13,987 nt of DNA from an uncultured Flavobacteriales bacterium. Its GTDB lineage: Bacteria > Bacteroidota > Bacteroidia > Flavobacteriales > Crocinitomicaceae. Below are positions 8,418-13,987 of this stretch, piece by piece; the stretch's first letter is position 1; each line of letters opens with the position of its first letter. The DNA lies in NCBI GenBank assembly GCA_946886545.1, contig CAMPIU010000030.1, positions 1-13,987 of the forward strand, written 5' to 3'. A program made the translations under genes and the position numbers. Under the pieces are notes generated by a model. It saw nothing but the letters and a program-made list of their open reading frames with translations, was not told where the DNA came from and searched no databases.

Positions 8418-8425
8418 TACCTTTG
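8418..8425 (+). promoter_or_regulatory. Probable -7 promoter element of the helicase gene, possibly leaderless
   Basis: TACCTTTG matches TAnnTTTG exactly and ends only four bases before the ATG at 8430. If used, the transcript would start at or within a few bases of the start codon, giving a leaderless or nearly leaderless mRNA. The nearest TTG (8401-8403) is closer than normal -33 spacing. Confidence 0.4.
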
Positions 8426-8429
8426 CTCC

Positions 8430-9743
8430 ATGAATAAAATTTCTCAATCCGATTTCTCACTTGAAAAACTAGGTATTACGTCTTTGAATGAGATGCAGCT
8501 GGAAATGTTACAATCTGCCAAAACGAATAAAGACATTATTCTACATGCGCCAACAGGTTCAGGCAAAACGGTGGCTTTTTTATTAACAGCCCTGGAGAAA
8601 TTGAATTAGGAACAAACTACTGTTCAATTTTTGATGATTTCACCAACACGTGAATTGTCTATTCAAATCGAAGATGTATTTAAGAAACTAAGCACAGGGT
8701 TCAAAGTAAATACGTGTTACGGTGGACACTCGATGCGTGTGGAGGAAAACAACCTTTCGGTCCCTCCTGCTGTTTTGATCGGAACGCCTGGACGTTTGGC
8801 GGATCATGTCCGAAGAGGCAATATTGATTTGTCTGAAGTACATACATTGATCCTGGATGAGTTTGATAAGTCGCTGCAGATGGGTTTTGAGTCTGATATG
8901 ACCGAAATTGTCCGGGAATTAAAATCACTTCAGAATAAATACCTGGTTTCTGCAACGAAACTGGAGGCAATTCCCGCTTTTACACAGATCAAAAATCCTG
9001 TAACAATTGATTTCCTGGTCGAAAAGAGTCATCAGATCAACTATTTCGGGGTGCCGATGAATGACAGCGATAAATTGGACTTATTACTTGAACTCTTGTG
9101 TAATCTACCGGAAGGAAAAACAATAATTTTTTGTAATCACCGGGAACCTGTTGTGGAGATCACCGATTTTTTAAAGGAAAACGGAGTTGTTGCTGTGGCT
9201 TATCATGGCGGAATGGAACAGGATGACCGCGAAAGAGCATTGATCCGCTTTCGAAACGGGAGCTCAAATTTCCTGGTTTCTACAGACCTTGCAGCCAGAG
9301 GACTGGATATCCCCGCAGTTGAACATGTGATCCATTATCAGTTGCCTTTGAAAGAAGCTGAATTTATTCACCGAAGTGGCAGAACCGGTCGACAAGATGC
9401 GGACGGAGTTGTTTTCATGTTGCTCGACTCAAAGAAAAACGTTCCTGATTTTATTCCGGAGCACCATCAATATGAAGTTGTTCCCAATGAACCGCTTCCG
9501 GAACTCCCGAAATGGAAAACCATTTACATCAGCGCAGGAAAAAAAGACAAAGTAAACAAGATCGATATTGTTGGTTTCCTGCATAAAATGGGCGGATTGA
9601 AACAAGAGGAGATCGGACTGATCACCGTAATGGATTACAGCTCTTTTGCAGCAATCAGCAGCGATGTTGCTGAAGATGTTGTTCCTGAGTTAAGAGATCA
9701 GAAGATTAAGGGAAAAAAACAAAAGATCGGCTTCGCACGATAA
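8430..9743 (+). pseudogene. DbpA-type DEAD-box RNA helicase interrupted by an in-frame TAG
   Basis: Read through the stop, this is a 436-residue ATP-dependent RNA helicase with a C-terminal DbpA-like RNA-binding domain; in E. coli DbpA that domain recognises 23S rRNA during large-subunit assembly. ATG 8430 opens a 59-residue piece with the Q-motif region (Phe9, Gln23) and Walker A APTGSGKT (40-47). TAG at 8607-8609 ends it. The same frame continues at once with PTRELS (motif Ia), GTPGRLADH, motif II DEFD (about 143-146, in place of DEAD), SAT (174-176), STDLAARGLDIP (284-295) and HRSGRTGR (314-321). About 363-437 is the RNA-binding domain. Every motif is present and in frame, so one substitution (CAG to TAG is enough) broke the gene. 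A restart around 8631 would lack Walker A and should not hydrolyse ATP. A consensus error is the main alternative to real decay. Confidence 0.88.
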
Positions 9744-9753
9744 TTCGGCATGA

Positions 9754-9769
9754 GGAATTCATAATTCCA
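9754..9769. repeat. AATTCNN heptads and inverted repeat in the convergent spacer
   Basis: The 27-base spacer between the helicase and thioesterase stops holds GGAATT-CAT-AATTCC (9754-9768), a 6-bp inverted repeat with a 3-base loop. It can also be read as two 7-base units, AATTCAT and AATTCCA (9756-9769). No T-tract follows on either strand, so it is a poor intrinsic terminator. The same heptad theme recurs on the other side of the thioesterase gene. Confidence 0.45.
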
Positions 9770-9770
9770 A

Positions 9771-10199
9771 TTAGCCTTCAGCTAATTGAGGAAATCGCTT
9801 CATCGTTTCGATAATAATCTCCGGCGTTGGATTCGCTAATTTGCGTTTCTCCGTATCGATCCAAGCGCCGTCAATTGTGATGGTTGCGCACAACTCCCCT
9901 CTTTGATTGGTCAGTATGTGCTGCATTGTCCAGCGTGATCCGTCTGCTGTAATGGATTTCATAGCCAGATTGATTGTTATTTCATCATGCATGTGAATTT
10001 CTTTTCTGAAAACACATTCTTCACGGAATAAGATCGGTCCGAAATGGTTCTCCTGCATTACTTTTAATGAAAGTCCCAATTTATTCAAAACTTCAACACG
10101 CTGCTGTGCTCCCCAATCATAATAAGCACTGTGTCTAACGTGGTAATTCGGATCTAAATCCGACCAACGAACGGAAACCGGTTTACTAAATAAATCCAT
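9771..10199 (-). CDS. Hotdog-fold acyl-CoA thioesterase (4HBT type)
   Basis: The 142 residues are the usual length for a single hotdog-domain thioesterase of the 4-hydroxybenzoyl-CoA thioesterase/YbgC type, a cytoplasmic enzyme that hydrolyses acyl-CoA. The N-terminal segment VRWSDLDPNYHVRHSAYYDW (10-29) matches the family signature VRWxDxDxxxHVNNxxY, with Asp16 in the catalytic position and His20-Val21 conserved. The Asn that normally follows HV is replaced by Arg-His, seen in some members. The middle strands and the C-terminal NPTPEIIIETM helix fit the fold. The acyl substrate cannot be predicted. The gene is alone on its strand, convergent with the helicase and divergent from the carbamoyltransferase operon. 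The ATG at 10199 is preceded by an AT-rich leader without a Shine-Dalgarno. Confidence 0.82.
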   Translation of the reverse strand: MDLFSKPVSVRWSDLDPNYHVRHSAYYDWGAQQRVEVLNKLGLSLKVMQENHFGPILFREECVFRKEIHMHDEITINLAMKSITADGSRWTMQHILTNQRGELCATITIDGAWIDTEKRKLANPTPEIIIETMKRFPQLAEG

Positions 10200-10268
10200 G
10201 TTTTTTTACCGTGAAAATACAAAATATTTATGCGCGCAGAATATTTCTCTTATTTCAGCATTCCACTT

Positions 10269-10303
10269 AATTCGCAATTCGTAATTGGGAATTCGGAATT
10301 AAC
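10269..10303. repeat. Five tandem heptads of AATTCGN type
   Basis: The units are AATTCGC, AATTCGT, AATTGGG, AATTCGG and AATTAAC, back to back with a strict 7-base period. The first, second and fourth share AATTCG; the third has one change and the last has decayed. Related heptads occur at 9756-9769, on the other side of the thioesterase gene. Confidence 0.7.
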
Positions 10304-10395
10304 AGGCAATTCTTAATAAACATTACTTTATGAATAAATAATAGCTGCTCTAACGGTTGCCTGTGTCAAAAGCTCCCGCAGTCCTCAAAATCAAT

Positions 10396-10416
10396 GCTTT
10401 AATAAAGCGATTTTTT
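10396..10416 (+). terminator. Weak terminator-like hairpin upstream of the carbamoyltransferase operon
   Basis: GCTTT-AAT-AAAGC (10396-10408) is followed by GA and six T. A second hairpin, AAAAGC-AAA-GCTTTT (10423-10437), follows closely. Both lie upstream of the predicted promoter box, so they could block read-through from the left rather than attenuate the operon. The stems are short and AT-rich. Confidence 0.3.
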
Positions 10417-10443
10417 GTCTTCAAAAGCAAAGCTTTTTCTTCT

Positions 10444-10451
10444 TATTTTTG
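10444..10451 (+). promoter_or_regulatory. Probable -7 promoter element of the carbamoyltransferase operon
   Basis: TATTTTTG matches TAnnTTTG exactly. A start a few bases downstream would give a leader of about 55 bases, longer than the predicted leaders of the other genes here. No TTG at the normal -33 spacing was seen. Confidence 0.4.
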
Positions 10452-10474
10452 CTCCTCATCAAAATGAACTACCG

Positions 10475-10493
10475 GTTTTACCGTTAGTAAAAC
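10475..10493 (+). promoter_or_regulatory. Perfect inverted repeat in the leader of the carbamoyltransferase operon
   Basis: GTTTTAC (10475-10481) and GTAAAAC (10487-10493) flank a 5-base loop, CGTTA. The repeat ends 16 bases before the ATG at 10510 and overlaps the last codons and TAG stop of a seven-codon open frame (10464-10487). It could be a repressor operator or an RNA hairpin affecting translation. The sequence alone does not decide. Confidence 0.4.
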
Positions 10494-10509
10494 AGAATAA
10501 ATTGCGCTA

Positions 10510-12375
10510 ATGAAAAAAGTCTTAGGGATTTCTGCCTTCTATCACGATTCTGCTGCCGCTTTGGTTATTGGAGGTCGAATCATTGCCGCAGCGCAGGAAG
10601 AACGTTTCACACGCGATAAACACACTCCGGATTTCCCCGTTGAAGCAGTAAAATATTGTTTGGAAGAAGCCGGACTTGAATTGGATGACCTCGATGCCAT
10701 TGTTTTTTATGATAAACCGCTCCTGAAATTTGAGCGCTTGCTTCAAACTTATTATTCCTTTTCTCCCAAAGGTTTGCTCTCGTTTCTGAAAGCAATTCCT
10801 GTTTGGATCAATGAGAAAATGTTCCTAAAGAAAATGATCCACGAAGGATTGAAAGAAGTGGGATCGTACGATAAGAAAAAAGTGAACTTGCTTTTCCCTG
10901 AACATCATTTATCGCACGCTGCAAGTGCTTTTTATCCTTCTGCATTCCGTGAGTCCGCTATTCTGACAATCGATGGTGTTGGTGAATGGTGTACAGCTTC
11001 TATCGGAATTGGGAACGGTGAAAAGATCGAGCTTTTACGTGAAATGGAATTTCCCCATTCGGTGGGATTGCTTTACAGTGCGTTTACTTATTATTTGGGG
11101 TTCACCGTCAATTCCGGGGAATACAAGCTCATGGGGTTAGCTCCTTATGGAAACGAGCATGCTGATCAAACCAAAGAATTTATCGCGAAAATAAAATCGG
11201 AGTTAGTTGATATTAAGGAGGATGGATCTATTTGGTTAAACCAAAAGTATTTCAATTATGCAACAGGGCTTCGTATGGTTCACGACCGGAAATGGAAGGA
11301 GTTGTTCGGAGTTGGTCGCAGGGAAGTAGAAGCTGAATTGGAACAGGTGCATTGTAACCTGGCAATTGCCATTCAAAAAGTGACCGAAGAGATTGTGATT
11401 AAAATGGCTAAAGAGGCTAAACGACTCACAAATTCGGAATATCTGTGCATGGCCGGAGGTGTGGCACTAAACTGTGTGGCCAACGGAAAGTTACTGGAAG
11501 AAAATATCTTCAAAGAAATATACATCCAGGCTGCTTCCGGTGATGCAGGTGGAGCTTTGGGTGCTGCATTGGCTGTTTCTCACATGTATTTCGAGGAAGA
11601 ACGGATCATTGATTATACATACGATCAAATGAACGGAACTTATTTGGGACCGGACTATTCCGAGAAGGAAATCCAGTCCATGAATAAGCACAACAATGCA
11701 CGATACAATAAGCACGATGATTTCAACGATCTGACATCTTTTGTTGCTTCCAAATTAGCTGAAGGAAATGTAGTTGGCTGGTTCCAGGGAAGAATGGAGT
11801 TCGGCCCGCGGGCTTTGGGAAATAGAAGTATCCTGGGAGACGCACGGAATCCTGAAATGCAAAAGAAATTGAATCTGAAGATCAAGTACAGGGAAGGTTT
11901 CAGGCCCTTTGCTCCTTCTGTTCTGGCTGAAGATGCCCGTGAATATTTCGACTTACAGGCTGATTCTCCTTATATGCTGGTGGTTGCACCTGTAAAGGAG
12001 AGCAGAAGACTTCAATTACCTGAAAATTACAATGACTTACCGCTTTGGGAACGTTTATACCACCAGCGAAGCGACTTGCAATCCATTACCCATCTGGATT
12101 TCTCTGCCCGTGTTCAATCGGTTTATAAAGAAACAAATCCAAGATATCATGCCCTGATCAAGGAGTTTAAAAAACAAACTTCTTACGGATTAGTGGTAAA
12201 TACCAGCTTCAATGTGCGTGGTGAACCGATCGTTTGTACTCCTTATGATGCATTCAGATGTTTCATGAGTACTGAAATGGATTATTTGGTGATCGGTGAC
12301 TTTGTTTACACCAAAACTGAACAGGATGATTGGGAAAACAAGGAAAAATGGATGGTGAAATTTAAAATGGATTAA
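10510..12375 (+). CDS. Carbamoyltransferase, NodU/CmcH/TobZ family (SxtI-like)
   Basis: The 621 residues are the normal length for O-carbamoyltransferases, which use carbamoyl phosphate and ATP, via carbamoyl-adenylate, to carbamoylate a hydroxyl on a sugar or metabolite. The N-terminal Kae1-like domain shows GISAFYHDSAAAL (6-18), EERFTRDKH (30-38), HHLSHAASAFYPS (132-144), TIDGVGEW (153-160), GEYKLMGLAPYG (203-214), MAGGVALNCVANG (314-326) and SGDAGGALGAA (343-353). His132, His136, Asp155 and Asp345 fit the spacing of the metal ligands I recall from TobZ. The C-terminal YrdC-like domain has GRMEFGPRALGNRSILGDAR (427-446), REGFRPFAPSV (461-471) and NTSFNVRGEPIV (564-575). All signature residues look intact, so an active enzyme is expected. 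The acceptor is unknown. The stop overlaps the next start (TAATG), indicating translational coupling with the SGNH-like gene. Confidence 0.93.
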   Translation: MKKVLGISAFYHDSAAALVIGGRIIAAAQEERFTRDKHTPDFPVEAVKYCLEEAGLELDDLDAIVFYDKPLLKFERLLQTYYSFSPKGLLSFLKAIPVWINEKMFLKKMIHEGLKEVGSYDKKKVNLLFPEHHLSHAASAFYPSAFRESAILTIDGVGEWCTASIGIGNGEKIELLREMEFPHSVGLLYSAFTYYLGFTVNSGEYKLMGLAPYGNEHADQTKEFIAKIKSELVDIKEDGSIWLNQKYFNYATGLRMVHDRKWKELFGVGRREVEAELEQVHCNLAIAIQKVTEEIVIKMAKEAKRLTNSEYLCMAGGVALNCVANGKLLEENIFKEIYIQAASGDAGGALGAALAVSHMYFEEERIIDYTYDQMNGTYLGPDYSEKEIQSMNKHNNARYNKHDDFNDLTSFVASKLAEGNVVGWFQGRMEFGPRALGNRSILGDARNPEMQKKLNLKIKYREGFRPFAPSVLAEDAREYFDLQADSPYMLVVAPVKESRRLQLPENYNDLPLWERLYHQRSDLQSITHLDFSARVQSVYKETNPRYHALIKEFKKQTSYGLVVNTSFNVRGEPIVCTPYDAFRCFMSTEMDYLVIGDFVYTKTEQDDWENKEKWMVKFKMD

Positions 12376-13592
12376 TGAAATTAGTGAATAAATTCAAAGT
12401 TTTCGTCAAATCAAATAAGCGAACATTTATTGTTTTACTGCTTGCCCTTATTAGTTTGTTTTGTTACAATGTGACTAAAAACGGAATCGGCGACGAGATT
12501 TTTGCATGGGTCAGACTTTGGAAATATACTTCGCTCTTATTACTCCTTTTTACTTTTTACCTCTTATTTTTAAAAGGAAAACGGGTTATTCTGGCCAACC
12601 TGACCTTGGTTGCTTTGCTTCTGCTGATCGTTGAAACCGTTCTCTTTTTTGTATTGGGAATGCCTTCCGCTTTTAAAAAGGATTTTAGTATCCCTGATTT
12701 GCCGGAAGATCATATTGCGCGACAAGTTGGGACGGCTTACTATCCTGATAGTGTTTATCACGATGTAAAAGTAGTTGGTGATAATGACACTGTTTTTGAT
12801 GTGCATTATTCGATCGACCACATGAACAAACGGATCACACCTGGTTTTGATTCGAGTAAAACGGATTACGCCTTGTTTTTCGGTTGTTCGATAGGCTTTG
12901 GCTTTGGGCTGGAAGACGATCAGACATTGGCTTACCAGGTACAGAAGCAATCTCCGAATACCAATTCATATAACTTTTGTATTTCGGCTACAGGAACCAA
13001 TCACATGCTGGCTCAACTTCAATACCGGGATCTGTCAAAACAGGTTGCTGAGAAAGATGGCTGCGGGTATTACATTTTCTTTTGGGATCATATTTACAGG
13101 GCGATCGGAACGATGCACCGCTATACGGAATGGCTTCATTTGGCTCCCTATTACGAAATGAAAGACGGAAAACTGCTGCGTAACAAATCATTTAAGGATG
13201 GACGACCTTTTATTTCAGGAATGTATGAACGTTTATACCAAACCAACATTGTGAAGTACTTCGAAGCAGATCTGCCTTTGAAATTGAATGAAACCCACTT
13301 TGATCTGGTTACTGAAATGGTGCTTGAAACAAAAAAAGAATACGAAAAACAATTCGGTAATGATAAGTTCTACCTGGTTTTCTATCCGAATTATGTGGCT
13401 TACACCCCGGAGGAAATGCGAATTTTTAAATCTTATTTGACAAAGAAGAAGATTAAGTTTATAGATTTGTCGAAAGTAATTACCTATCAGGGGAAATACA
13501 CTTTGGGAGGAGACTCACATCCGAATGCGGAAACCAATAAATTAATTGCAAATTACCTTCTTCAGCAAAAGAAGAAGCAACACTTGAACTAA
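12375..13592 (+). CDS. Membrane-anchored SGNH/GDSL hydrolase-like protein
   Basis: The 405-residue protein has three predicted TM helices (about 17-32, 50-67 and 71-95) and then an SGNH-like domain outside the membrane. FFGCSIGFGFGLEDDQTLAY (168-187) is block I, with candidate nucleophile Ser172. SATGTNHML (204-212) is block II. GGDSHPNAETNKLIANYL (378-395) is block V, with Asp380 and His382 forming the catalytic pair. Block III, normally with an Asn, reads FFWDHIYR (235-242), so the oxyanion Asn is replaced. SGNH proteins act as esterases or O-acyltransferases on glycans and lipids; here the substrate is unknown and even activity is not certain. The start overlaps the carbamoyltransferase stop by one base, and the next ATG follows the stop directly, so it is an internal operon member. 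The product may act on the same molecule as the carbamoyltransferase. Confidence 0.82.
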   Translation: MKLVNKFKVFVKSNKRTFIVLLLALISLFCYNVTKNGIGDEIFAWVRLWKYTSLLLLLFTFYLLFLKGKRVILANLTLVALLLLIVETVLFFVLGMPSAFKKDFSIPDLPEDHIARQVGTAYYPDSVYHDVKVVGDNDTVFDVHYSIDHMNKRITPGFDSSKTDYALFFGCSIGFGFGLEDDQTLAYQVQKQSPNTNSYNFCISATGTNHMLAQLQYRDLSKQVAEKDGCGYYIFFWDHIYRAIGTMHRYTEWLHLAPYYEMKDGKLLRNKSFKDGRPFISGMYERLYQTNIVKYFEADLPLKLNETHFDLVTEMVLETKKEYEKQFGNDKFYLVFYPNYVAYTPEEMRIFKSYLTKKKIKFIDLSKVITYQGKYTLGGDSHPNAETNKLIANYLLQQKKKQHLN

Positions 13593-13742
13593 ATGGAATT
13601 TTTACGCGACTTATGGCGCTTTATGAAAGAGCGAAAGAAATTTTGGTTAGCACCTGTAATTATCATTCTTCTTTTAATCGGAGTTCTGATTGTATTTGGC
13701 GGCTCCAGTGCCCTTGCACCTTTTATTTATTCCTTGTTCTAA
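13593..13742 (+). CDS. DUF5989/SxtK-like small membrane protein
   Basis: The protein has 49 residues, starting directly after the upstream stop (TAA then ATG) and ending with TAA at 13740-13742. It begins MEFLRDLWRFMKERKKFWLA, a basic amphipathic head, followed by one TM helix at about 19-37 (PVIIILLLIGVLIVF) and a short tail, SSALAPFIYSLF. The head and tail match the family annotated as DUF5989, which includes SxtK of saxitoxin clusters and is usually found beside carbamoyltransferases. Its function is unknown; a small membrane subunit or scaffold for the neighbouring enzymes is a guess. Confidence 0.85.
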   Translation: MEFLRDLWRFMKERKKFWLAPVIIILLLIGVLIVFGGSSALAPFIYSLF

Positions 13743-13751
13743 GTTTTCACC

Positions 13752-13987
13752 ATGAGCGCTCCCAAACAAAAGGCCTCCAATCCTGCTAAAACTGTTCTGA
13801 CAATCGTTGTCGGTTTTATCCTCGTCTATCTCATCACTAAAATGAAATGGAGTTTGTCTGTAGCGTTTTTTGTAGGACTCGCAGGAGTATTATCCAATTT
13901 CATCGCCAAACAGATCGATTTTGTATGGATGAAACTGACATTGGTCCTAAGCTACATTGTTCCGAACATTGTGCTAAGCCTTATTTT
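13752..13987 (+). CDS. SxtJ-like membrane protein, 3'-partial
   Basis: The first 78 residues are present and the frame runs off the window end. A Lys-containing N-terminus (MSAPKQKASNPAKT) is followed by hydrophobic segments at about 15-29, 34-51 and 62-78. The segment SVAFFVGLAGVLSNFIAKQIDFVWMKL fits the SxtJ family, small membrane proteins of unknown function encoded with carbamoyltransferases and DUF5989 proteins. The start is nine bases after the previous stop with no Shine-Dalgarno, consistent with the same operon. Family assignment rests on partial sequence and context. Confidence 0.75.
   Translation, partial: MSAPKQKASNPAKTVLTIVVGFILVYLITKMKWSLSVAFFVGLAGVLSNFIAKQIDFVWMKLTLVLSYIVPNIVLSLI

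Larger units (their letters stand above)
10200..10509. other. 310-base divergent regulatory spacer
   Basis: This spacer separates the thioesterase (-) from the carbamoyltransferase operon (+). It contains five AATTCGN-type heptads (10269-10303), two T-rich hairpins (10396-10416 and 10423-10438), a -7-type box (10444-10451), a seven-codon open frame (10464-10487, MNYRFYR) and a perfect 7-bp inverted repeat (10475-10493) just before the operon start. I see no gene longer than that peptide. Confidence 0.6.

Noticed and set aside
8607..8609. TAG in the helicase as programmed readthrough or pyrrolysine
   Set aside because: Bacteroidota are not known for pyrrolysine, there is no recognisable readthrough context, and the site lies in a variable loop between motifs I and Ia. 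A point mutation or sequence error is simpler.
10510..13987. Saxitoxin biosynthesis cluster
   Set aside because: Only the carbamoyltransferase and the two small membrane protein families are shared. No SxtA polyketide synthase, amidinotransferase or Rieske oxygenase genes are visible, although the cluster continues beyond the window.

Overview
The window looks like ordinary chromosome from a Bacteroidota bacterium, most likely Flavobacteriia. A placement near Fluviicola or the Crocinitomicaceae is a guess from overall gene character, not a measured result. Three things support the phylum. A giant surface protein ends in a type IX secretion (T9SS) type B sorting domain. Clear Shine-Dalgarno sequences are missing before the starts. 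Boxes matching the Bacteroidota -7 element TAnnTTTG lie upstream of four genes.

Layout. From 1 to 2333, all on the + strand, are the 3' part of a rhomboid protease gene broken by an in-frame TGA, a membrane-anchored endonuclease/exonuclease/phosphatase-fold protein that starts on TTG one base after it, and a small lipoprotein with lipocalin-like features. A gene-poor stretch of about 500 bases (2334-2836) with several small inverted repeats follows. Next is proC (2837-3628, +), convergent with a 1541-residue secreted repeat protein (3634-8259, -). That protein has about ten SprB-like repeats, then Ig/PKD-like domains, then the T9SS sorting domain. Divergent from it is a DbpA-type DEAD-box helicase (8430-9743, +) carrying an in-frame TAG between motifs I and Ia. 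A hotdog-fold thioesterase (9771-10199, -) lies between two patches of AATTCNN heptad repeats.

The right end (10510-13987, +) is a tightly packed operon: a NodU/CmcH/TobZ-type carbamoyltransferase, a three-TM protein with an SGNH-hydrolase-like domain, a 49-residue DUF5989/SxtK-like membrane protein, and an SxtJ-like membrane protein cut by the window end. Genes of the SxtI/SxtJ/SxtK type were named in saxitoxin clusters. Nothing else here suggests saxitoxin, so a role in decorating a surface glycan, lipid or other metabolite with carbamoyl groups is more plausible. This is the most interesting functional unit in the window.

The other notable point is that two of the ten or so genes carry a single premature stop (TGA and TAG), each explainable by one C-to-T change, with intact family motifs on both sides. 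TAA and TGA work as normal stops elsewhere in the window, so a changed genetic code is unlikely. Recent gene decay, strain polymorphism or consensus error in a draft or metagenome assembly are the realistic explanations.
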